The position numbers were made by a program, and so were the translations under genes. Shown piece after piece: positions 9,260-17,489 of a DNA stretch of 64,000 nucleotides (within the stretch, counting starts at the first letter, position 1; each line of letters starts with the position of its first letter). The stretch is from Streptomyces griseoaurantiacus (GTDB taxonomy: Bacteria > Actinomycetota > Actinomycetes > Streptomycetales > Streptomycetaceae): positions 1 through 64,000 of the forward strand of contig BNBP01000028.1 in the NCBI GenBank assembly GCA_014656015.1, written 5' to 3'. Below the pieces are notes generated by a model. The model did no database searches. It was not told the DNA's origin and worked only from the letters and a program-made list of their open reading frames with translations.

Positions 9260-10600
9260 TCAGCGCAGGGGTACGTCCACCCGTACGGGCCCGGCGAGAA
9301 CGCGCTCGTCGGGGGTCACGAGGAGCGTGCCGTCGACGACCTCGGCGCGCGCGCCCCCGGCGGCCGGGAGGTCCAGGGCACCGGCGTCGGCGTCCAGGGG
9401 GACGGGGGTGCCCGGCGGGGCGTCCACGAACGCGTGGGCGTACCCGGCGGTGCGGGTCCACCGCACCCAGGGGCGCTCGGAGGGACGGGCGAGGTCCGCA
9501 CCGAGGGGGCGGGAGCCGAAGACCGCTTCGCCGTGGACCCGGTTCCAGGCGCCGAGCGCCTCCAGGGTGCGGCGCTGGGCGGGGGCGACTTCGCCGGACG
9601 CCGTGAGCCCGATGTTCAGCAGCAGGTTGCCGCCGCGCGAGACGACGTCGAGGAAGTGGCGGACCGCCTCCGGCCCGGTCAGCGAGTGGCTCTCGTCCTC
9701 CAGCCGGTTGTGACCGAAGGAGAAGCCGACACCCCGGCAGTTCTCCCAGGCCCCCTCGCCCTCGCTGCCGGCGCCGTGCGCGTACTCGCTGGTGCGGAAG
9801 TCCCAATGTGTCTCGCCCCAGCGGTCGTTGACCACTCCCTCGGGGCGGGCGGCGTAGAAGCGGCGGAAGAGTTCGACGAGGCTCTTTCCGCCCTCCGCCT
9901 TGCCGGCGTCGGGGTACTCGATGTCGCCCCACAGCAGTTCCGGACGGTACCTCTCGATGAGGTCGGCGACGTGGTCGAAGACGTAGTCGGCGTAGGCCCT
10001 GTCCCGGGGGCGCACCGAGTCGTCGATGTGCCGCACGATGGGCGGGGTGGGGGCGACGTGCCAGTCGAGGCCGCCGGAGTAGTAGACGCCGAAGCGGATG
10101 CCCCTGCGCGCGGCGGCCTCGCTGAACTCGCCGACCAGGTCGCGCCGGGGGCCCCGGCGGACGGTGTTGCGGTCCCCCGTCCCGGGGGCGTCCCAGAGGG
10201 TGACACCGTCGTGGTGCTTGGTGGTGGGCACGAAGTAGCGGGCGCCGGTGGCGGCGACGAGGTCCATGACGGAGCCGGCGTCGAAGGACTCGGCCCGCCA
10301 CAGGTCGAGGAACGTGTCGTAGTCCGCCCCGCCGTAGGTCTCCAGGTGGTGCCGCCGGGCCGGACTGCCCTCGATGCGGACGGTGTTGTGGTACCACTCG
10401 GCGTACGGGTTGTGCGTGAACCACTCCTCCTCGTCGTCGAGGGTGCCGAACGCCCCGATGGGCTCGGCCCAGGCCGGGACGGCGTAGGGGCCCCAGTGGA
10501 CGAAGACGCCGAGCTTGGCGTCCCTGAACCAGGCCGGCGTCGCATGCTCGAACCGCCGGTAGGGGAGCGGGCGTTCGGGGTCGTTCATGGACAGGGCCAT
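9260..10600 (-). CDS. Alpha-L-fucosidase, glycoside hydrolase family 29
   Basis: A 446-residue enzyme without a signal peptide, so it probably acts on imported fucosides in the cytoplasm. GH29 hallmarks are GVFVHWGPYAVPAW near residue 32, TTKHHDGVTLWD near 120 and LLWGDIEYP, whose Asp is the likely nucleophile. A short beta-sandwich tail follows the barrel. It lies downstream of the fuconate pathway genes on the same strand and would supply free L-fucose to them. ATG 10600 follows an AGAGGA ribosome site. A tandem octamer repeat sits just upstream of this site. Confidence 0.92.
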   Translation of the reverse strand: MALSMNDPERPLPYRRFEHATPAWFRDAKLGVFVHWGPYAVPAWAEPIGAFGTLDDEEEWFTHNPYAEWYHNTVRIEGSPARRHHLETYGGADYDTFLDLWRAESFDAGSVMDLVAATGARYFVPTTKHHDGVTLWDAPGTGDRNTVRRGPRRDLVGEFSEAAARRGIRFGVYYSGGLDWHVAPTPPIVRHIDDSVRPRDRAYADYVFDHVADLIERYRPELLWGDIEYPDAGKAEGGKSLVELFRRFYAARPEGVVNDRWGETHWDFRTSEYAHGAGSEGEGAWENCRGVGFSFGHNRLEDESHSLTGPEAVRHFLDVVSRGGNLLLNIGLTASGEVAPAQRRTLEALGAWNRVHGEAVFGSRPLGADLARPSERPWVRWTRTAGYAHAFVDAPPGTPVPLDADAGALDLPAAGGARAEVVDGTLLVTPDERVLAGPVRVDVPLR

Positions 10601-10633
10601 ACGAGGGCGGTCCTCTCTGAGGGGTGTCTGCAT

Positions 10634-10678
10634 GGTTGCCCGGTTGCCCGGTTGCCCGGTTGCCCGGTTGCCCGGTTG
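10634..10678. repeat. Tandem 8-bp repeat, five units plus a partial
   Basis: The octamer GGTTGCCC is repeated five times without error from 10634 to 10673, with a partial sixth unit to 10678. It lies in the gap between the SDR stop and the fucosidase start, about 34 bases upstream of the fucosidase ATG. Copy number of such an array can change by slippage and could alter leader length or spacing. Confidence 0.95.
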
Positions 10679-10704
10679 TCTGCGGTGCCGGGGCGGTGAG
10701 GCGG

Positions 10705-11445
10705 TCAGCGGCGCGGCCTGAGTCCCGACATCCCGCCGTCGACCTCGACGACCGTGCCCGTCGTAGAGCCCGCGCGGGGACTGGCCAGATAGGCGACCGC
10801 GTCCGCGACCTCCGCCGCCTCCACCAGCCGGCCGTGCGGCTGCCGGGCCTCCAGCGCCGCGCGCTCGGCCTCCGGGTCCGGCGCCGAGTCCAGCAGCCGG
10901 GTCACCCAGGGCGTCGCCGCGGTCCCGGGACTGACCGCGTTCACCCTGATTCCCTCCCGCACGTGGTCGGCGGCCATCTGGAGCGTCAGCGCGTACAGCG
11001 CGCCCTTGCTCGCCCCGTACAGGGCACGCTGCGGGAGCCCCGCCCGCGCCGCGACGGAACACATGTTGACGATCGCCGCGCGCGGGGACGCGCGCAGCCA
11101 CGGCAGGGCGGCCCGGCTGACGCGGACGGCACCGAGCACGTTCACGTCGAGGACGTGGTGCCATTCCTCGTCGGAGTTGTCGGCCACCGTGCCCCGGGCG
11201 CCGATGCCCGCGTTGTTGACGACGACGTCGATCCCGCCGAACGCCTCGGCGACCCGCGCCACCGCCGCCCGCACCTCGGTGTCCCTGCCGACGTCCACCC
11301 GGTGGGCGTCCGGGTCCCCCTCGGGCGGAGCGAGGTCCAGGACGGCGACCCGCGCGCCCTCCTCACGGAGCCTGCGGACGATCGCCGCGCCGATTCCCGA
11401 GGCACCGCCGGTCACCAGGACCCGGACACCCTCGAAGTCGGTCAC
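10705..11445 (-). CDS. SDR dehydrogenase, likely 2-keto-3-deoxy-L-fuconate dehydrogenase
   Basis: A 246-residue classical short-chain dehydrogenase with TGGASGIGAA for NAD(P), NNAGIGARG and the catalytic YGASKGA. The context points to the fourth step of non-phosphorylative L-fucose breakdown: oxidation of 2-keto-3-deoxy-L-fuconate to the 2,4-diketo acid that the adjoining hydrolase splits. The GTG start at 11445 overlaps the hydrolase stop as GTGA, so the two are translationally coupled. The specific substrate is inferred from neighbours. Confidence 0.85.
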   Translation of the reverse strand: MTDFEGVRVLVTGGASGIGAAIVRRLREEGARVAVLDLAPPEGDPDAHRVDVGRDTEVRAAVARVAEAFGGIDVVVNNAGIGARGTVADNSDEEWHHVLDVNVLGAVRVSRAALPWLRASPRAAIVNMCSVAARAGLPQRALYGASKGALYALTLQMAADHVREGIRVNAVSPGTAATPWVTRLLDSAPDPEAERAALEARQPHGRLVEAAEVADAVAYLASPRAGSTTGTVVEVDGGMSGLRPRR

Positions 11446-12278
11446 CGGACCGCTTGCCGCTGCCGGCCGAGTCCGTCGATCGCCACCTCGACGACGTCCC
11501 CGGGACGCAGATAGGGGAAGCGGCCCGACAGGGCGACGCCCTCGGGCGTGCCCGTCATGACGAGGTCTCCCGGTTCCAGGACCAGGAACTGGCTGAGCCG
11601 CCACACGATCTGCGCCACGTCGAAGATCATGTCGGAGGTGCGGGAGTCCTGGCGCGGGGCGCCGTTCACCCAGCTGCGCAGCCGCAGGTCGCCGGGGTCG
11701 ACCTCGTCGGCCGTGACGAGCCAGGGGCCGACGGGGGAGAACCCGGGGAAGGACTTGCCCTTGCCCCACTGGCCCCCGGACCGCTCGAGCTGCCACTCGC
11801 GTTCCGAGACGTCGTTGACGAGGGTGTACCCGGCGACATGGCCGAGGGCCTCCTCCGGCGAGCCGAGGTAGCTCGCCCGCCGCCCGATCACCACGCCGAG
11901 CTCCACCTCCCAGTCGGTCCGTTCGCTGCCCGGCGGGATGCGCAGCTCCTCCTCGGGCCCGGTCACGGTGTTGGGGGTCTTGAGGAACACCACCAGGTCC
12001 TCGGGGGGCTTCGCCCCCGACTCCGCGGCGTGGGCGGCGTAGTTCATGCCCACGCAGACGACCGCGGAGGGCCGGGCGATCGGCGCGCCGACCCGCTGCC
12101 CCTCGCGCGGGATGCGCGGCAGCCCGCCGGACCGCACCGTGGCGGCGACGTCCTCCAGGGGCTGGGAGAGAAAGGCCCCGTCGATGTCGTCCGTGAGGGC
12201 CGACAGGTCGACATAGTGGTCCTCGGCGAGGGCGACCGGAATCTCGCGGCCGGCCTCCCCGATCCGTGCGAACTTCAT
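11442..12278 (-). CDS. Fumarylacetoacetate hydrolase family protein, likely 2,4-diketo-3-deoxy-L-fuconate hydrolase
   Basis: A 278-residue FAH-fold hydrolase. The metal-binding Glu residues lie in WEVELGVVIG and the Asp in TLVNDVSERE; the loop GMNYAAHAAES is typical of the group that cleaves acylpyruvates. In bacterial L-fucose pathways a homologue splits 2,4-diketo-3-deoxy-L-fuconate into pyruvate and L-lactate, which suits the neighbours. It is the first gene of a minus-strand operon with the SDR and possibly the fucosidase, divergent from the dehydratase. ATG 12278 starts a fold-complete protein. Confidence 0.87.
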   Translation of the reverse strand: MKFARIGEAGREIPVALAEDHYVDLSALTDDIDGAFLSQPLEDVAATVRSGGLPRIPREGQRVGAPIARPSAVVCVGMNYAAHAAESGAKPPEDLVVFLKTPNTVTGPEEELRIPPGSERTDWEVELGVVIGRRASYLGSPEEALGHVAGYTLVNDVSEREWQLERSGGQWGKGKSFPGFSPVGPWLVTADEVDPGDLRLRSWVNGAPRQDSRTSDMIFDVAQIVWRLSQFLVLEPGDLVMTGTPEGVALSGRFPYLRPGDVVEVAIDGLGRQRQAVR

Positions 12279-12431
12279 CAGACCCCTTCCGGACGACGGA
12301 ACCCGGCATCACCACTCCCGGCCCCTCGCGGGGACTTCCGGCCCCTCGTGGGCGAGCGGAGGGCGAGCAGAGGGCATCGTACCAGTTGACCACTCAATTG
12401 ATCCGATGTTTGATGCGTCATGGGAGGTCCC
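12279..12431. promoter_or_regulatory. Divergent promoter region of the fucose cassette
   Basis: A 153-base gap between divergent fucose genes. Its AT-rich part at 12381-12420 holds TTGACC (12386-12391), a possible -35 element for the dehydratase, and the palindrome TCAATTGA at 12394-12401, a candidate operator half-site for the FadR-type regulator encoded at 15635-16306. The assignment to that regulator is inference. Confidence 0.4.
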
Positions 12432-13730
12432 ATGACCACGATCACCTCCGTCTCCACGGCGGACGTCCGCTTCCCGACCTCCGCGTCGCTGGACGGCTCG
12501 GACGCCATGAACCCGGACCCCGACTACTCCGCGGCCTACGTGGTGCTGCGCACCGACGCGCCGGACGGCCATGAAGGACACGCCTTCGCCTTCACCATCG
12601 GCCGCGGCAACGACGTCCAGACGGCCGCCATCCGCATGCTGGAGGACCACCTCGTCGGACGCGAGGCCGAACCGCTCCTCGACGACATGGGCGAGGCCTG
12701 GCGCCTCCTCGTCCACGACTCGCAACTGCGCTGGCTGGGCCCCGAAAAAGGGATCATGCACATGGCCATCGGGGCGGTCCTCAACGCCCTCTGGGACCTC
12801 AAGGCCAAACGCGCCGGGCTCCCCCTGTGGCAGCTGCTCTCCCGGATGCCCTCAGAGCGGATCGCCGACCTCGTCGACCACCGCTACCTCACCGACGCCC
12901 TCACCCGCGAGGAGGCCCTCGACATCCTGCGCCGCGCGGAACCCGGCCGGGCCGCGCGCGAACAGGCCCTCCTCGCGGACGGATACCCCGCCTACGCGAC
13001 CAGCCCCGGCTGGCTCGGGTACTCCGACGCCACCCTCGCCCGCCTGTGCCGGGAGGCCCTCGACGCCGGTTTCCCGCAGATCAAGCTCAAGGTCGGCGCC
13101 GACCTCGAGGACGACATCCGACGTCTGCGGATCGCCCGTGAGATCTGCGGCGAGGGCTTCCCCCTCGCGATCGACGCCAACCAGCGCTGGGACGTGGCCA
13201 CCGCCGTCGAGTGGGTCCGCGCCCTCGCGCCCTACGACCCGGCCTGGGTGGAGGAACCCACCAGCCCCGACGACGTCCTGGGCCACGCCGCCATCGCCCG
13301 CGCCATCGCCCCCGTACCGGTGGCGACCGGCGAACACCTGCACAACCGCGTCATGGTCAAACAGTTCCTCCAGGCCGGAGCCGTCCAGGTCCTCCAGATC
13401 GACGCGACCCGCGTCGGTGGGGTCAACGAGAACATCGTCCACCTGCTGCTGGCCGCGAAGTTCGGCGTCCCCGTCTGCCCCCACGCCGGGGGAGTGGGCC
13501 TGTGCGAGGCCGTCCAGCACCTGGCCATGTTCGACTACGTCGCCGTCTCCGGCACGACCGAGGGTCGCATGATCGAATACGTCGACCACCTGCACGAACA
13601 CTTCGTCACGCCCGCCGCGGTCCGCGAGGGCCGCTACCGCGCCCCCACCGCCCCCGGCGCCGGGACCGAGATGCGGGCCGCCTCCCTCGCCGCCCACCGC
13701 CGGCCCGCACCGACGGGAGCCCCCGCATGA
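12432..13730 (+). CDS. L-fuconate dehydratase, enolase superfamily
   Basis: A 432-residue mandelate-racemase-group enolase that removes water from L-fuconate to give 2-keto-3-deoxy-L-fuconate. Visible catalytic parts are the KxK motif in QIKLKVG, the metal ligands in AIDANQRW, WVEEPTSP and ATGEHLHNR, and the general-base His in CPHAGGVGLCEAVQ. The long N-terminal capping domain and the length fit fuconate dehydratases rather than short racemases. ATG 12432 follows GGGAGG; an in-frame ATG four codons earlier has no ribosome site. The stop overlaps the next gene as ATGA. Confidence 0.93.
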   Translation: MTTITSVSTADVRFPTSASLDGSDAMNPDPDYSAAYVVLRTDAPDGHEGHAFAFTIGRGNDVQTAAIRMLEDHLVGREAEPLLDDMGEAWRLLVHDSQLRWLGPEKGIMHMAIGAVLNALWDLKAKRAGLPLWQLLSRMPSERIADLVDHRYLTDALTREEALDILRRAEPGRAAREQALLADGYPAYATSPGWLGYSDATLARLCREALDAGFPQIKLKVGADLEDDIRRLRIAREICGEGFPLAIDANQRWDVATAVEWVRALAPYDPAWVEEPTSPDDVLGHAAIARAIAPVPVATGEHLHNRVMVKQFLQAGAVQVLQIDATRVGGVNENIVHLLLAAKFGVPVCPHAGGVGLCEAVQHLAMFDYVAVSGTTEGRMIEYVDHLHEHFVTPAAVREGRYRAPTAPGAGTEMRAASLAAHRRPAPTGAPA

Positions 13731-14668
13731 CCACCCGGCTCGGATTCGGCGCCGCGCCGATCGGCAATCTCTATCGCGAGGTCTCCGAGGAGGACGCCCG
13801 CGCCGTACTGGAGGAGGCCTGGGCGGGCGGCGTCCGCTCCTACGACACCGCACCCCACTACGGGCTCGGACTCAGCGAGCGCCGGCTGGGCGCGTTCCTG
13901 CGCGAGCGGCCCCGCGACTCCTTCCGCCTGTCGACGAAGGCCGGCCGGCTGATCGTGCCGAACACCGGCCCCCGCCGGGGCACGGACGAGGCGGCCGGCG
14001 GATTCCTCGTGCCCGACGACCACGTACGGCACTGGGACCCCAGCGCCGAGGGCATCCGGCGCGGTCTGGACGCCTCACTGGAACGCCTCGGCATGGACCG
14101 CGTCGACACCCTCCTCCTGCACGATCCCGACGTCTACGGCCTCGACGAAGGGCTGCGACAGGGACTGCCCGCACTCGCCGGGCTGCGCGAGGCCGGAGTG
14201 GTCGAGGAGATCGGCATCGGCGTCAACAGCGTGGCGGCGGCGCTCCGCGCGGTCCGCGAGGGCGACCTCGACGTGGTCATGATCGCCGGCCGCTACACAC
14301 TGCTCGAACAGCCCGCCGCCGAGGAACTCCTCCCGCTGTGCCGGGAACGCGGCATCCGGGTGCTCGCGGCCGCGGTGTTCAACTCGGGACTGCTCGCCTC
14401 CGACACGCCCGCCACCGCCCATTACGACTACGGGCCGGTGCCGCCCGCACTGGCCGAACGCACCGAACGACTGCGCAAGGTCTGCGCCCGCTTCGACGTC
14501 CCCCTGGCCGCCGCCGCCCTCCGGTTCCCGCTGCGCCACCCCGCGGTGGACCAGGTGGTCGTCGGCACGGCGCACCCGGCCGAACTCCGCGCCGACCTGC
14601 GGCACCTGGACATGGAGATCCCCGCCGCACTGTGGGAGGCCCTGCGCGAGGAGGGGCTGCTGTCCTGA
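13727..14668 (+). CDS. Aldo/keto reductase, likely L-fucose (D-threo-aldose) 1-dehydrogenase
   Basis: A 313-residue aldo/keto reductase. The catalytic set is visible: the Asp and Tyr of YDTAPHYG, Lys of STKAGR and His of LLLHDPD. It resembles D-threo-aldose 1-dehydrogenases, which oxidise L-fucose to the 1,5-lactone. Its ATG at 13727 overlaps the dehydratase stop, so the two are coupled and work in one pathway. A hairpin follows the stop. Confidence 0.88.
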   Translation: MTTRLGFGAAPIGNLYREVSEEDARAVLEEAWAGGVRSYDTAPHYGLGLSERRLGAFLRERPRDSFRLSTKAGRLIVPNTGPRRGTDEAAGGFLVPDDHVRHWDPSAEGIRRGLDASLERLGMDRVDTLLLHDPDVYGLDEGLRQGLPALAGLREAGVVEEIGIGVNSVAAALRAVREGDLDVVMIAGRYTLLEQPAAEELLPLCRERGIRVLAAAVFNSGLLASDTPATAHYDYGPVPPALAERTERLRKVCARFDVPLAAAALRFPLRHPAVDQVVVGTAHPAELRADLRHLDMEIPAALWEALREEGLLS

Positions 14669-14676
14669 CCCGGTCA

Positions 14677-14701
14677 GGGCCGGAGGAGGGGCTGCCGGCC
14701 C
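14677..14701. terminator. Hairpin after the fucose dehydrogenase gene
   Basis: Perfect 7-bp arms GGGCCGG / CCGGCCC with an 11-base loop lie between the stop of the aldo/keto reductase and the end of the convergent lactonase pseudogene. Confidence 0.45.
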
Positions 14702-14720
14702 GACCCGCGCACGCGCCGGG

Positions 14721-15576
14721 TCAATCGGTGATCCGGTGGACCTCGCGGGCGGTGCCCGCGGCGACGCGGGGCCGGTCGGTGGGCCCGACGACCTCGGGCA
14801 CCAGGGCGATCCACGCGGCCGTCGTCGTCCTGCCCCCGGCTCCCGTGCTCACCGGCCGGTCGCTGCCCGGCAGACAGCGCTCCGGGCCGGACAGGTCGAG
14901 GGCGGCCCGCGGCAGGTCCGGGCCGTGCCCCCGCAGGGTCGCCGCGTCGCGGGCCTCGGCGGGCAGTCCGGCGAGCTTCACCACCAGCCGCTCATGACGG
15001 GCCAGACGCCGCAGGCCCGCCGGCCGGGCCCGCCCGGCGTCCGAGCCCAGACCCTCGTCCACCGGCGGCTTGCCGAGACGGTCGAGGACCGTGACGTCCT
15101 CGTGGACATCGCCCCGGGCGGTCCAGGCCGTCGAGCCGGGGCCGGCGCACACACGCGTCGAGGACGAGACCCGCACGCGAGAGCGGGGCGAGCCCCCTGC
15201 GCAGCGCGGGCGCCGCCAGCCGCTCGCCCGGCAGGTCCTGCAGCAGGTGGCGGATCCCGCGCACCAGCGGCAGCCCGGCCACCCGCTCGATCCGTTCGCC
15301 CGCGTCCGGCGCCTCGAGGTCGGCCGCCACGACCGTCGCCGCCGGCCCCGGCCAGGCCGGCTCCTCGGCCCGGCGCGCCTCCTCGAAGGCGGATTCCGGG
15401 GCTGCGTCGGCCTCCGCGAAGACCCAGCGGGCCACCTCCCCGCCCGCGTCGTCGATGTCACCCGGCAGCCGCGGCCGGTCCAGGGCCGAGCCGGCGAGCC
15501 AGCCGTACCGCAGCCGGCGCGGGTCCCGGACGTGCACATGCGCGTCGATCACCTCGGCCCCGTGCGCGTCGGTCAC
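14721..15576 (-). pseudogene. Decayed L-fuconolactonase (amidohydrolase) pseudogene
   Basis: The 5' part (15576 to about 15120) reads as an amidohydrolase start with the metal motif DAHVHVRDP and runs to LVLDACVR. The 3' part, to the stop at 14721, continues the family only in another frame (DVTVLDRLGKPPVDEG, then KLAGLPAEARD, RVAAGTARE). A frameshift near 15100-15130 is therefore required. Conserved motif residues are also changed: HLGKP reads RLGKP and the usual GSDWP reads GSDRP. Family members hydrolyse L-fucono-1,5-lactone. The position, after the FadR gene and beside the other fucose genes, fits that role. I call it dead because a frameshift and motif losses occur together. Confidence 0.85.
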
Positions 15577-15634
15577 CCCGGCCCGGTGGGGCCGACGGCG
15601 CCCGCGCCGCTCCCGGAGCGCGGTGCGGCGCGCG

Positions 15635-16306
15635 TCAACGGGCCTTCCGCAGCCAGTGCTCCACGCCCGAGACGTGGACGAACATCAGCGCCTGGGCCAG
15701 CTCCGCGTTCCGTTGCCGTACGGCGTCCAGGATGCCGCGGTGCTCGTCGATCGTGCGGGCGACCGCACCGTCCTCCGTGATGCCCCGCCACACCCGGGCA
15801 CGGACGGTGTCGCTCGACAGGGAGTCGAGGAGGCTCGTCAGATAGGCGTTGCCGGTCGCGTCGGCCAGGGCCCGGTGGAAGCAGAGGTCGTGGGCGACCA
15901 GGCTCTCCACGTCGGCGTCCGCGCCGACGCCCGCGAGCAGTTCCTCGATCGCGGCCATCCGCTCGTCGGTGATCGTGCGGCAGGCGAGGGCGGCCACCTG
16001 AGGTTCGAGCATCCGCCGGACCACGAGTGCCTCCAGCACGGAGTCGTCCTGGTGCAGGTCGACGACGAAGGACATGGCCTCGAGCAGCAGCCGCGGTTCG
16101 AGGCTCGTGACGTACGTGCCGTCACCGCGCCGCACGTCCAGGACGCGGATGACCTCCAGCGCCTTCACGGCCTCGCGCAGCGAATTGCGGGAGAGGCCGA
16201 GCGCCTCGCTCAGCTCCTTCTCGGGCGGAAGCCGGGAGCCGGGCGAGAGCTCGCCCGAGACGATCATTTCCTTGATCTTGAGAATTGCCGCGTCGGTGAC
16301 CGCCAT
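15635..16306 (-). CDS. FadR-subfamily GntR regulator, probably of the fucose genes
   Basis: A 223-residue regulator. Residues about 5-70 form a winged helix-turn-helix (GSRLPPEKELSEALGLSRNS) and about 85-220 an all-helical FCD ligand domain with the metal-site His/Asp residues in AHDLCFHRALA. FCD regulators usually sense small carboxylates and derepress catabolic genes; a fuconate-pathway acid is the likely signal. It lies immediately upstream of the lactonase pseudogene on the same strand. ATG 16306 has a GGAG site; an in-frame ATG at 16330 lacks one. Confidence 0.88.
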   Translation of the reverse strand: MAVTDAAILKIKEMIVSGELSPGSRLPPEKELSEALGLSRNSLREAVKALEVIRVLDVRRGDGTYVTSLEPRLLLEAMSFVVDLHQDDSVLEALVVRRMLEPQVAALACRTITDERMAAIEELLAGVGADADVESLVAHDLCFHRALADATGNAYLTSLLDSLSSDTVRARVWRGITEDGAVARTIDEHRGILDAVRQRNAELAQALMFVHVSGVEHWLRKAR

Positions 16307-16442
16307 GGACTCCACTCCAGGTCTATTCATCGGATGTCTGGACGAGCGGAGGCGGATGTCCCACGGAGTCCGGGACTCCCACGGCGCCCGGGACGAGGGA
16401 ATCGTGCGAGGGCGCTCCCGGACGCGGCGGCCCGGACCCGGG

Positions 16443-16826
16443 TCAGCCGGTCGTCCAGTCCCGCAGCTGCCGGGCGATCCGGGCGACGCCGAGGGCTCCG
16501 GAGGCCGCGTCGCGCACCAGCGCCACGGCGGCCTTCGGCGGGTAGTCGAGGGTGAGCGAGCCGAGCGCCAGGTAGGCCTCCGTCGCGTGCCAGGCGAAGG
16601 CTTCGTTGGAATGCTCCAGGCACGGCAGCTTCGCCAGGGTGTGCAGCAGGGCGGCGGCCTTGAGGTGCGGCGAGCCGTAGACGTGCCGCTCCATCGCCCG
16701 GGCGTTGACCCGCGCGACGGCCGCGTAGAGCGGCCCGTAGTCGTCGACCTGGGGATCGCCGTCGAGCAGTTCGGCGGCGTGCAGCAGGAACGTGACGTCG
16801 AGCGGGGTGGAGTCGGGCTGCGTCAC
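16443..16826 (-). CDS. Fic/Doc-like toxin component with degenerate active site
   Basis: A 127-residue helical protein of the Fic/Doc type. The segment AALLHTLAKLPCLEHSNEAF sits where Fic proteins carry the HxFx(D/G)N(G/K)R loop: the Asn is kept, but the Lys/Gly-Arg that follows it in Doc and Fic is replaced by Glu-Ala. Fic proteins transfer AMP or phosphate to targets such as EF-Tu; whether this one is active is doubtful. The GTG start overlaps the antitoxin stop as GTGA, the usual antitoxin-first order. Confidence 0.72.
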   Translation of the reverse strand: MTQPDSTPLDVTFLLHAAELLDGDPQVDDYGPLYAAVARVNARAMERHVYGSPHLKAAALLHTLAKLPCLEHSNEAFAWHATEAYLALGSLTLDYPPKAAVALVRDAASGALGVARIARQLRDWTTG

Positions 16827-17137
16827 GCGGCGTGACCCCGCTCCGGCCGCTCCAGCTCCCGCAGTGCCTCCCGCTCGGCGTCCCGCTGCTCGGCCGCGGG
16901 ATCGGCGCCGCCGGACTCGGCCGCGAAGGCCGCGCCGCTGCGCGCCATCGACGCCTTGAAGCCGTCGAGGAACCGCCGCTCCACGGCGGTCGCCCGGTCG
17001 TAGGCGGCGGAGAGGATGTACTCCTGCATGCTGACGCCCGCCTGCTTGGCGGCCGCCGCGATGGCCGCCCGCTGCGCGGGATCGGGGAAGCGCAGATTCA
17101 TCGCCTTGGTGGCACCGGAGTCCGACATGGCCCTCAT
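16823..17137 (-). CDS. Ribbon-helix-helix antitoxin
   Basis: A 104-residue protein. The N-terminal part KAMNLRFPDPAQRAAIAAAA, followed by AGVSMQEYILSAA, matches a ribbon-helix-helix DNA-binding domain; the charged Ala/Glu/Arg C-terminal tail would wrap the toxin. It is coupled to the Fic-like gene by a 4-base overlap. The start is ambiguous: ATG 17137 abuts a double GGTACC box and would need a very short leader, while ATG 17128 has AGGG just upstream. Confidence 0.75.
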   Translation of the reverse strand: MRAMSDSGATKAMNLRFPDPAQRAAIAAAAKQAGVSMQEYILSAAYDRATAVERRFLDGFKASMARSGAAFAAESGGADPAAEQRDAEREALRELERPERGHAA

Positions 17138-17152
17138 GGTACCGGCGGTACC
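17138..17152. promoter_or_regulatory. Double GGTACC operator of the toxin-antitoxin operon
   Basis: Two copies of the palindrome GGTACC, separated by GGC, directly touch the antitoxin ATG. Repeated short palindromes at the operon start are the usual binding pattern of RHH antitoxins, so this is a probable autoregulatory site. The assignment is by position and family behaviour. Confidence 0.55.
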
Positions 17153-17279
17153 AGCGCCCTGTCACCCGTGCACGTCCCGGGGCGCGCACGCCGTGTGAGC
17201 CGGGTGCCACCAGGAGCGACGCCCGCGCCGTGTGCCTCCTCCCATGAGGAACGCAACGGCCCGCGCCTGTAACCTCGTT

Positions 17280-17368
17280 GACGTCGAGCATCGACGTCCG
17301 GGAGACCGTGTGGCCGCCCGGGAACAGCCGGTCCGATCCGCGCTGTTGCACCGACCGGGGGGTCGGTG
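17280..17368. promoter_or_regulatory. Two inverted repeats upstream of the PIG-L gene
   Basis: The 337-base gap before the PIG-L gene has no supported ORF. It holds a perfect inverted repeat GACGTCGA-gca-TCGACGTC (17280-17298), an operator-like site, and a perfect hairpin CACCGACC-gggg-GGTCGGTG (17349-17368), about 120 bases before the start codon. Confidence 0.45.
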
Positions 17369-17489
17369 GCCTTCGGGAGGGAACCACGGTGACCACGTGG
17401 TCGTCCGTCCCGACCGGAATCCGTGTTCCCCGGCGGCACATCCGTCGTACCCCCGGACCGCAATGTTTGTTCACGAGAGGACTTTTCCC

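Noticed and set aside
10634..10678. Possible CRISPR-like array.
   Set aside because: Units are 8 bases in direct tandem without spacers, so it is a simple repeat.
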